NCBI GenBank assembly: GCA_020718315.1
Contig: DYSK01000094.1
Span: forward strand, 1 to 5,310
DNA: 5,310 bases
Origin: Draconibacterium orientale
Lineage (GTDB): Bacteria; Bacteroidota; Bacteroidia; Bacteroidales; UBA12170
Direction: 5' to 3'
Shown: one piece after another, positions 1 through 5,310 of the stretch
How the letters are laid out: each line of letters opens with the position of its first letter
Position numbering within the stretch: the first letter of the stretch is position 1
Notes under the pieces: generated by a model
Seen by the model: only the letters and a program-made list of their open reading frames with translations
Told to the model about the DNA's origin: nothing
Database searches by the model: none
Program-made: the position numbers and the translations under genes

Positions 1-174
1 CTCAATGAGTTGATTCGAAAGCAGCAAGATGAATTGATAGCATTGGATGAGAGGATTGCGGTTTTAAAAGTATCTAAAACATTAGATTCGGATACAGATA
101 GGCAAAGTGCCAAAATCAAAATTAACGAACTAGTGCGGGAAATAGATGAATGTTTAAATCTTTTAAATAAATAG
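1..174 (+). CDS. 3' end of a small hypothetical coiled-coil-like protein (5'-truncated by window)
   Basis: An open frame enters from the left edge and runs 57 codons to a TAG at 172-174. The visible residues are highly charged (many K, E, D, R), with leucines and isoleucines at roughly heptad spacing, for example LNELIRKQQDELIALDERI near the start and INELVREIDECLNLLNK at the end. This suggests an alpha-helical coiled coil with no membrane segment. It ends only 7 bases before the zapA start, so the two are probably co-transcribed. From memory of related genomes, a short uncharacterised coiled-coil protein often sits between pheT and zapA in Bacteroidota, and this may be that protein. A role beside ZapA in the division ring would be inference from position only. 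The true start and full length lie outside the window. Confidence 0.7.
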   Translation, partial: LNELIRKQQDELIALDERIAVLKVSKTLDSDTDRQSAKIKINELVREIDECLNLLNK

Positions 175-181
175 AAGTTAA

Positions 182-472
182 ATGGACGAATTTTCGATTA
201 CGATTACAATTGCAAATCGTCCGTATCGTTTAAAAATTAAAAAAGAAGAAGAGGAGATAATTAGAGCGTCGGCAAAAAAAATTGAAAACTTGATGAAAGA
301 ATTCGGGAAAAACTTTCATTACAACGACATTCAAGATTTATTGGCGATGGTAACTTTGCAAATGGCTACGAGTACAAACTCTGCAGAGAAACAAATTACT
401 TATCGAGATACCGAAATGATTGATAAATTAAAGGAAATCGATGAATATTTAAACGAAAAAATAAAGATTTAA
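182..472 (+). CDS. zapA: Cell division protein ZapA
   Basis: This 96-residue protein matches the ZapA family, small cytoplasmic proteins that bind FtsZ, bundle its protofilaments and stabilise the division ring. The N-terminal half has the family pattern: a beta-strand pair with ITIANRPYRLKI (residues 8-19), then an acidic EEEE stretch leading into a helix with the A-K-K-I-E-N pattern. The conserved D-x-Q-D-L-L-A-M-V-T-L-Q segment (about residues 49-60) opens the long C-terminal helix that forms the dimer coiled coil. The length is slightly short of the E. coli protein (109 aa) and normal for this phylum. The start is fixed because an in-frame TAA (179-181) immediately precedes the ATG. There is no clear Shine-Dalgarno sequence, only an A/T-rich leader. 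It lies just downstream of the coiled-coil ORF and upstream of the 6S-type RNA, the same zapA-6S order seen in E. coli. Confidence 0.9.
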   Translation: MDEFSITITIANRPYRLKIKKEEEEIIRASAKKIENLMKEFGKNFHYNDIQDLLAMVTLQMATSTNSAEKQITYRDTEMIDKLKEIDEYLNEKIKI

Positions 473-495
473 GCTCGTTCTTTGAATAAAAATAT

Positions 496-672
496 ACCGC
501 ATAATTCATAACTTGTTTGTAAACTCAACATTTTACAAATTGGGGACAAGCTTAGGAATAGGAAAACAGGCCTCAACCTTCGGGTTTCATATCTATGGAC
601 AGTGGACGTTTGATGATTTCGGCAACCCTATACGTGTCGTATTGGGGTTTACCAACTCCTGAATTATGCGGT
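496..672 (+). ncRNA. ssrS: 6S RNA (6S-Flavo-like), global regulator of RNA polymerase
   Basis: The 232-base gap between zapA and rny holds a compact structured RNA. Positions 496-508 and 660-672 are perfect 13-base reverse complements and form a closing stem about 177 nt apart end to end, typical of 6S RNA. Near the midpoint, 575-578 pairs with 583-586 around a UUCG tetraloop (579-582). My hand fold adds nested helices: 516-523/532-539 (8 perfect bp, 5' arm hairpin), 540-543/652-655, 547-551/608-612, 558-562/592-596, and a 3' arm hairpin 624-634/638-649 with one bulged U. The known 6S role is to mimic an open promoter, bind housekeeping-sigma RNA polymerase and repress transcription in slow growth. 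Identification rests on size, the long rod-like architecture and the conserved position between zapA and rny. Exact ends are uncertain: a run of seven T at 672-678 suggests the 3' end lies there, and I see no convincing promoter for the 5' end, so it may be processed from a zapA transcript. I could not run a covariance-model search. Confidence 0.82.
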
Positions 673-678
673 TTTTTT
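660..678 (+). terminator. 3' arm of the 6S closing stem plus U-run, probable RNA 3' end
   Basis: The 3' half of the 13-bp closing stem ends directly in seven T (672-678), the shape of an intrinsic termination signal. It is unusual because its pairing partner lies about 150 nt upstream rather than in a tight hairpin. It would define the 3' end of the 6S-type RNA and leave only 26 bases before the rny start, so rny must depend on read-through or on a promoter inside the RNA gene. Termination here is inferred. Confidence 0.4.
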
Positions 679-704
679 ATGCCCGCCAACTAAAAAACTA
701 GACA

Positions 705-2246
705 ATGGAAAATTTAACTATGTTAGCTATTGCTTTGGTTTCTCTTGGTACAGGTTTTTCGCTTGCAAGTTATTTTGTAAGAAAAGCCATAGAGCGCAAA
801 AGCAATAACATTTTGACAGAAGCAGAAGAAAAAGCAGAGGTAATACGAAAAGAAAAAATACTTCAAGCCAAAGAAAAATTTCTTCAGCTAAAAACAGAAC
901 ATGAGAATTACGTTCAAGAAAAGAATTCTAATCTCAACAAAGCCGAAAATAGAATCAAACAAAAAGAAACGGCTTTAAACCAAAAACTCGAAGAAGTAAA
1001 TAAGAAGACGCGCGAAATCAGCATCATCAAAGAATCACTTACTCAACAGTTAGAGCTCGTAAATCAAAAAGAAGGCGCGATAGAGAAATTGCATCAACAG
1101 CAATTGCAACAACTTCAAACAATCTCGGGACTATCGGCCAATGAGGCAAAAGAGCGAATGATTGAAGCCATCAAAGACGAAGCAAAATCGGAAGCGATGG
1201 TTTATGTGAGCGAAATAAAAGAAGAAGCCAAAGCTACAGCCAATCAGGAAGCAAAGAAAATTGTGATCGAAACAATACAACGTACAGCCGCTGAACATAC
1301 GATTGAAAATACTGTTTCTGTTTTTCCTTTGGACAGCGACGAAGTAAAAGGAAGAATTATTGGTAGAGAAGGCAGAAATATTCGCACCTTGGAAGCCCTT
1401 ACTGGCATTGAAATTATCATTGACGATTCGCCAGACGCCATTATTCTTTCAGGATTTGATCCGGTAAGAAGAGAGATTGCGCGATTGGCTTTGCACAAAT
1501 TGGTTACCGACGGACGAATTCATCCTGCTCGTATCGAAGAAGTGGTGAACAAAACAAAGAAACAAGTAGAACAAGAAATCATCGAAACAGGAAAGCGCAC
1601 ACTCATCGATCTTGGCATACACAATATGCACAACGAATTGGTAAAAATGGTGGGCCGAATGAAATACAGATCTTCTTATGGTCAAAACCTCTTGCAACAT
1701 TCTATTGAAGTGGCCAATCTGAGTGCTACCATGGCAGCAGAACTTGGCCTTGATACGAAAAAAGCCAAGCGAGCCGGTTTGCTTCACGACATTGGAAAAG
1801 TGCCCGAAAACGAACCCGATTTGCCACATGCTCTTTTGGGAATGAAAATGGCCGAAAAATTTCGTGAAAGTCCCGATATCTGCAATGCCATTGGTGCCCA
1901 TCACGACGAAATAGAGATGACTTCGCTACTTTCGCCAATAGTGCAGGTTTGTGATGCCATTTCAGGAGCCAGACCTGGAGCCAGACGCGAAATTGTAGAC
2001 GCCTATATTCAACGATTGAAAAAGCTGGAAAACCTAGCATTGGAATACGAAGGTGTTGTAAAAACCTATGCCATTCAAGCCGGCAGAGAGCTTCGGGTGA
2101 TTGTTGGTGCAGATAAAATCAACGACAACCAAGCCATGGAATTGAGTTATGATCTTTCTAAAAAAATTCAAGAAGAAATGACTTATCCCGGACAAATTAA
2201 AATAACGGTAATCCGCGAAACCAGAGCAATCAATTACGCCAAATAA
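705..2246 (+). CDS. rny: Ribonuclease Y (membrane-anchored endoribonuclease)
   Basis: The 513-residue product has the full RNase Y layout and nearly the length of B. subtilis RNase Y (about 520 aa). In order: an N-terminal membrane anchor (about residues 5-25), a long charged coiled coil (about 27-200), a KH RNA-binding domain with GRIIGREGRNIR at 216-227 (GxxG loop G220-R-E-G223), and an HD phosphohydrolase domain. The HD metal ligands and motifs are visible: H332 in the QHSIEVA segment, the H361-D362 pair followed by I-G-K, H399-H400-D401, and D417 in VCDAISGARPGARRE. The enzyme cleaves single-stranded mRNA to start decay and process RNAs, working at the inner membrane. The start is well supported: an in-frame TAG (699-701) lies one codon upstream, and the only close alternative is ATG at 720, which would trim the anchor by five residues. 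It follows the 6S-type RNA by about 30 bases and is followed by a strong terminator. All key residues are present. Confidence 0.97.
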   Translation: MENLTMLAIALVSLGTGFSLASYFVRKAIERKSNNILTEAEEKAEVIRKEKILQAKEKFLQLKTEHENYVQEKNSNLNKAENRIKQKETALNQKLEEVNKKTREISIIKESLTQQLELVNQKEGAIEKLHQQQLQQLQTISGLSANEAKERMIEAIKDEAKSEAMVYVSEIKEEAKATANQEAKKIVIETIQRTAAEHTIENTVSVFPLDSDEVKGRIIGREGRNIRTLEALTGIEIIIDDSPDAIILSGFDPVRREIARLALHKLVTDGRIHPARIEEVVNKTKKQVEQEIIETGKRTLIDLGIHNMHNELVKMVGRMKYRSSYGQNLLQHSIEVANLSATMAAELGLDTKKAKRAGLLHDIGKVPENEPDLPHALLGMKMAEKFRESPDICNAIGAHHDEIEMTSLLSPIVQVCDAISGARPGARREIVDAYIQRLKKLENLALEYEGVVKTYAIQAGRELRVIVGADKINDNQAMELSYDLSKKIQEEMTYPGQIKITVIRETRAINYAK

Positions 2247-2256
2247 TTTAAAATTA

Positions 2257-2304
2257 AGAATCTGCTGTTTATGCCAAAGTGTGGATAAACAGCAGATTTT
2301 TTTT
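2257..2304 (+). terminator. Strong intrinsic (Rho-independent) terminator after rny
   Basis: Positions 2259-2271 (AATCTGCTGTTTA) and 2286-2298 are perfect reverse complements. Pairing extends by T2272-A2285 inside and about two pairs outside, giving a stem of about 16 bp with a 12-base loop. The 3' arm merges into a run of eight T ending at 2304. This is a textbook terminator for rny. Oddly, the next gene's best start codon is at 2309, only four bases beyond the T-run, so the hairpin occupies the whole leader of that gene. Confidence 0.9.
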
Positions 2305-2308
2305 GCTT

Positions 2309-4174
2309 ATGATACAGCTAATCAAATCATTACTCAAACAATATCTTTATTGGCTGTTCGTTTTCGCCTTTGTGCGGCTCCTTTTTCTTCTGGTTTATTC
2401 GGCTACTATTTTTCGCGAAGGAGCCAGCATACTCGAATTCTTTGCTGCTTTTTATTTTGCATTAAAACTCGACCTAGCTACAGCCTCGTATTTCCTGATT
2501 ATCCCATTTTTTATTTTGTTTGTTCAATCTTTGTATAGTCCTTCATGGCTCAATACGGTCAATAAAATATATACGGCTCTTTTGCTTTTTGTTTTTGTAT
2601 TGATCAACAATATCGAACTTTCGCTCTATTCCGAATGGCGAAGCAAGCTAACCTACAAAGCCTTTTCGTACCTCGATCATCCGGATGAAATCATGAATTC
2701 GGCCAAGACAGGACAAAGCATACTACTCTTTCTTCTGTTGATTGCCTTGTTTGGTGGTGGGATTTATGTTTACAATCGTTTTTTTTATACTTCGATTGAA
2801 CGAATCAAAGTAAAAATGGCGGCCTCACTCCTATTTCTACTTCTAACACCATCGATCATGCTGTTGCTGGCGCGAGGAGGATTTCAAAGCATTCCGATAA
2901 ATCAGAGTCAATCGTACTTTTCAAAACATGCCATTTTGAACAATGCGGCTACCAATTCCGCTTTCAATTTATTTATCAGTGTATTTGAAAATGTAGCCAA
3001 TCTAGATAAAAATCCATTTGAAGAAATGCCCAATGAAGAAGCTGAACTGATGGTAGAAAAGCTTTTCGAATCCAAATCGGATCAAATTCCAGTCATTCTA
3101 ACAACTCCGAAACCTAATATCGTGTTGCTGATATTGGAAAGTTGGTCGGCCGATTTAGTTGAGTCGCTTGGCGGCGAAGCGAGAATTACTCCATTTTTCC
3201 GTTCGTTGGAAAAAGAGGGTTTGCTTTTTGATAGCGTTTATGGCAGTGGGCCACGATCGGAACAAGCGATGGCAGCCATTTTCAGTGGCTTTCCGGCACA
3301 TCCCATTTCGTCTATTACTGTTCAGCCCGATAAATATAAAAACCTGTCAAGCTGGGTTCATCTGCTGAATGCAGAAGGTTACAACACCAATTTTTATTTC
3401 GGAGGTCAACTCATTTATGGAAATATCAAGAGCTATATTTTGTTCAATGCTTTCGACCGTGTAAAAGAAGTGTACGATTTCGATCCCGAATTGCCAAAAG
3501 GGAAATTAGGCATCCACGATGAATTTACACTTTTGGAAATGGCCAATGATTTGGATCAAATTCCCGAGCCGTTTCTGAGCGCATTGTTTACACTTAGCTC
3601 CCATTCGCCCTACGATGAGCCAAAGCCGAAAAAGGAAGTACTATCTTGGGGCGACAACGAACGCCAATACATCAACTCAGCATACTATACCGATCAAAGT
3701 CTGAAGAAATTTTTCGAAAAAGCCAAACAAAGCAAATGGTACAAAAACACTTTATTTATACTTGTGGCTGATCATTCGCACAATAGTTATCGAAATCATG
3801 CGATGCAATCGTCGGCTTATCACAAAATTCCACTTCTGTTCTACGGCGAAGTCCTGAAAAAAGAATATCGTGGCCAAGTTGTTTCGCATTTGGGTTATCA
3901 GCCCGATTTGGCGGCTACGCTTTTGCCACAACTTCAGCTGGACGCATCTATGTTCAAATACAGTAAAAACCTCTTGGATTCCGCATCAAGCAAATTTGCT
4001 TATACGGCTTATGAAGAAGGATTTTGCTGGCTTCGCCCTGCCGGAGAAATTTCGTACGAAAAACGACTGAAATACTATCATGTTAAAAGTGTAAATGATA
4101 CTGATTTTGATTCCATAGCTAAAGAAGGGAAAGCGTTTTTGCAAGTTGTATTTCAGGATTATATGAATCGCTGA
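2309..4174 (+). CDS. LtaS-like membrane sulfatase-domain protein (phosphoglycerol/phospholipid head-group transferase family)
   Basis: The 621-residue protein has five predicted N-terminal membrane helices (about residues 12-35, 57-76, 87-106, 137-156 and 170-188), a linker, then a sulfatase/alkaline-phosphatase-superfamily domain (about 265-540) expected on the outer face of the inner membrane. Visible active-site features are E277 in LLILESWSADL, the nucleophile loop GSGPRSEQA with S317 where LtaS enzymes carry threonine, H432 in SSHSPY, and the metal pair D488-H489 in VADHSH. Family members such as S. aureus LtaS (lipoteichoic acid synthase) and OpgB transfer phosphoglycerol from lipid donors. 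Bacteroidota lack lipoteichoic acid, so the acceptor here is unknown. The frame stays open upstream to a GTG at 2279, but that codon lies in the terminator loop. ATG 2309 is preferred because it immediately precedes the first membrane helix. No Shine-Dalgarno sequence is visible. The gene heads a likely operon with aat. A related head-group transferase such as a phosphoethanolamine transferase is possible but less likely given the LtaS-like topology. Confidence 0.85.
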   Translation: MIQLIKSLLKQYLYWLFVFAFVRLLFLLVYSATIFREGASILEFFAAFYFALKLDLATASYFLIIPFFILFVQSLYSPSWLNTVNKIYTALLLFVFVLINNIELSLYSEWRSKLTYKAFSYLDHPDEIMNSAKTGQSILLFLLLIALFGGGIYVYNRFFYTSIERIKVKMAASLLFLLLTPSIMLLLARGGFQSIPINQSQSYFSKHAILNNAATNSAFNLFISVFENVANLDKNPFEEMPNEEAELMVEKLFESKSDQIPVILTTPKPNIVLLILESWSADLVESLGGEARITPFFRSLEKEGLLFDSVYGSGPRSEQAMAAIFSGFPAHPISSITVQPDKYKNLSSWVHLLNAEGYNTNFYFGGQLIYGNIKSYILFNAFDRVKEVYDFDPELPKGKLGIHDEFTLLEMANDLDQIPEPFLSALFTLSSHSPYDEPKPKKEVLSWGDNERQYINSAYYTDQSLKKFFEKAKQSKWYKNTLFILVADHSHNSYRNHAMQSSAYHKIPLLFYGEVLKKEYRGQVVSHLGYQPDLAATLLPQLQLDASMFKYSKNLLDSASSKFAYTAYEEGFCWLRPAGEISYEKRLKYYHVKSVNDTDFDSIAKEGKAFLQVVFQDYMNR

Positions 4175-4881
4175 TGCCCGTATTTAAACTTACCGACAAA
4201 ATTGCTTTTCCGGATCCTACGCAAGCCGATGCCGACGGGCTATTGGCGGTGGATGGCGATTTGAAACCGGAGCGGTTATTATTGGCTTATTCGTTAGGGA
4301 TTTTTCCGTGGTATTCCGAAGATTCGAGAATTATGTGGTGGTCCCCAAATCCTAGGTATATTGTAGAGCCTAAAAATCTAATGCGATCGAAAAGTTTAGA
4401 GCGAACACTTCGCAAGAGACAGTTTATATGCCAATTTGATACAAACTTTGAGGCTGTGATACGTGCCTGCGCCCAGACAAATAGAAAGGAAGAAGACGGA
4501 ACTTGGATAACAGAAGAAATGATTGAAGCTTATATTCGGCTGCATCGGCTGGGTTTTGCTCATTCTGTGGAAGCTTATTTTGAGGGAAAATTGGTTGGTG
4601 GACTTTATGGCGTTTCATTGGGAAAAGTTTTTTTTGGCGAATCAATGTTTTTCAAAAAAAGAGATGCTTCTAAAGTAGCACTTTCGTATCTTTGCTCCCA
4701 AGCCGAAATTTGGAATTTCCATTTTATTGATGCACAAGTTAAAACCGATCATTTGATCAGTTTGGGAGCAATTGAAATAGAAAGAGAAGAATTTTTGTTT
4801 CGGTTGAACAAGGCTTTGGAATATCCAAGTTGCAAAGGAAAATGGACTGTCGAAAACAAAAATAAAGATACAAACAAATAA
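4174..4881 (+). CDS. aat: Leucyl/phenylalanyl-tRNA--protein transferase
   Basis: This 235-residue cytoplasmic enzyme transfers Leu or Phe from charged tRNA to proteins beginning with Lys or Arg, creating an N-degron that ClpS delivers to ClpAP. It aligns over its whole length with E. coli Aat (234 aa). The hallmarks are FPDP (12-15), GLLAVDGDL (22-30), LGIFPWYS with W46, MWWSPNPR (54-61), TWIT with W111, AHSVEA (129-134), LVGGLYGV (140-147), FFGESMF with E156, and IDAQV with D186 and Q188. W111, E156, D186 and Q188 correspond to residues important for substrate binding and catalysis in the E. coli enzyme. Its ATG overlaps the upstream TGA by one base (TGATG), so translation is probably coupled to the sulfatase-type gene. 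The DUF3127 gene follows after 12 bases in the same reading frame. The family is compact and distinctive, so the call is very secure. Confidence 0.97.
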   Translation: MPVFKLTDKIAFPDPTQADADGLLAVDGDLKPERLLLAYSLGIFPWYSEDSRIMWWSPNPRYIVEPKNLMRSKSLERTLRKRQFICQFDTNFEAVIRACAQTNRKEEDGTWITEEMIEAYIRLHRLGFAHSVEAYFEGKLVGGLYGVSLGKVFFGESMFFKKRDASKVALSYLCSQAEIWNFHFIDAQVKTDHLISLGAIEIEREEFLFRLNKALEYPSCKGKWTVENKNKDTNK

Positions 4882-4893
4882 AAAAATAGAGAA

Positions 4894-5271
4894 ATGAGTT
4901 TTGAAATAAGTGGAAAACTAATCGAAAAGTACGATACACAAGTTGTAAGCGACCGATTCAAGAAAAGAGAATTTGTGATTGAAAAAAAGGAAGGTACTCC
5001 TACCGGTTTTGAATATGTAGAAAACATAAAATTTCAATTGACGCAAGATAAATGTGAATCTTTAGATCAAATGAAATTGGGTGAAGACATCACCATTCAT
5101 TTCAATATAAAAGGAAAACGCTGGGAAAAAAACGGCCAAGTTTCGTATTTCAACAATTTGGATGCTTGGAAAGTAGAAAAGCAAAACTCAGGCGAAGTAA
5201 AAACCACCAGAGATAGAAATGTGGAAATGCCGCCACCCGAGATGGACGAAACAGGCGATTTGCCTTTCTAA
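4894..5271 (+). CDS. DUF3127 family protein with SSB-like acidic C-terminal tip
   Basis: I recognise this 125-residue protein as a DUF3127-type protein, a Bacteroidota family of unknown function. The N-terminal part (MSFEISGKLIEKYDTQ, then FKKREFVIEKKEG) and the middle (about residues 45-96, with F-Q-L-T-Q-D-K-C and V-S-Y-F-N-N-L-D-A-W-K-V) alternate strand-forming and charged residues, consistent with a small OB-fold-like beta barrel. The last 13 residues are proline-rich and acidic and end in DETGDLPF, close to the C-terminal tip of single-stranded DNA-binding proteins (DDDIPF in E. coli), which recruits repair and replication partners. Nucleic-acid binding is therefore plausible but inferred. 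There is no signal peptide or membrane segment. The ATG is preceded by an A-rich leader with a weak GAG. It lies 12 bases after aat, so it is probably co-transcribed, though no functional link to Aat is apparent. Confidence 0.8.
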   Translation: MSFEISGKLIEKYDTQVVSDRFKKREFVIEKKEGTPTGFEYVENIKFQLTQDKCESLDQMKLGEDITIHFNIKGKRWEKNGQVSYFNNLDAWKVEKQNSGEVKTTRDRNVEMPPPEMDETGDLPF

Positions 5272-5310
5272 AAAACCTATTACGATTTTGAGCTCATTTT
5301 TCCTACAGCA

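Noticed and set aside
473..704. Riboswitch or cis-acting leader of rny as an alternative to 6S RNA.
   Set aside because: The whole element is closed by one long perfect stem ending in a U-run and has a long rod-like fold with a central apical loop, which fits 6S RNA better; I recognise no riboswitch ligand-binding motif. It is not formally excluded without a covariance search.
1244..2040. Long minus-strand open frames opposite rny (for example 1449-1904).
   Set aside because: They are antisense to the conserved KH and HD domains of rny, have cysteine/histidine/phenylalanine-rich compositions typical of shadow frames, and resemble no known protein.
2279..2308. GTG at 2279 as the start of the sulfatase-domain gene, adding ten residues.
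   Set aside because: It lies in the loop of the rny terminator, the added residues would be encoded by the terminator stem and T-run, and ATG 2309 sits just before the first membrane helix.
4879..4896. Read-through fusion of aat and DUF3127 (same frame, single TAA).
   Set aside because: Both proteins are complete at normal length, DUF3127 has its own ATG, and there is no sign of a recoding signal at the TAA.
5289..5296. Palindrome TGAGCTCA near the right edge, considered as an operator or terminator stem.
   Set aside because: It is only 8 bases with no loop, no repeat elsewhere and no T-run structure that would make a terminator.
5280..5310. Possible last codons of a convergent minus-strand gene: TTA at 5280-5282 reads as TAA on the minus strand with about nine open codons to the window edge.
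   Set aside because: A stretch this short occurs by chance and has no recognisable residues; the window ends before it can be tested.

Overview
The window looks like chromosomal core DNA from a member of the Bacteroidota. The evidence is the gene set (ZapA, a 6S-type RNA and RNase Y in a row, plus a DUF3127 protein, a family I associate with this phylum), AT-rich DNA, and A-rich, Shine-Dalgarno-poor leaders before most start codons. I cannot place it more precisely. Nothing points to mobile DNA: I see no transposase, integrase, tRNA, CRISPR array or direct-repeat structure.

Layout, all on the + strand: (1) 1-174, the 3' end of a small coiled-coil-like protein; (2) 182-472, zapA, an FtsZ-ring-associated protein; (3) 473-704, an intergenic stretch that is almost entirely a structured RNA with the architecture of 6S RNA: a perfect 13-bp closing stem (496-508 with 660-672), a cUUCGg apical tetraloop near the centre and a 3' U-run; (4) 705-2246, rny, encoding the membrane-anchored endoribonuclease RNase Y; (5) 2257-2304, a strong intrinsic terminator; (6) 2309-4174, a five-helix membrane protein with an extracytoplasmic sulfatase/LtaS-type domain; (7) 4174-4881, aat, leucyl/phenylalanyl-tRNA--protein transferase, overlapping the previous stop by one base; (8) 4894-5271, a DUF3127 protein ending in an SSB-like acidic tip; (9) 5272-5310, 39 bases in which I can support nothing.

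The left half is a housekeeping block combining cell division, global transcription control by 6S RNA and RNA decay. The right half is a tightly packed likely operon (sulfatase-type transferase, aat, DUF3127) separated from rny by the terminator. The two halves share no obvious pathway. The points most worth a second look are the zapA-6S RNA linkage, which parallels zapA-ssrS in gammaproteobacteria; the terminator whose U-tract ends only four bases before the next start codon; and the SSB-like C-terminal tip on the DUF3127 protein. I do not see a wholly new multi-gene system here.
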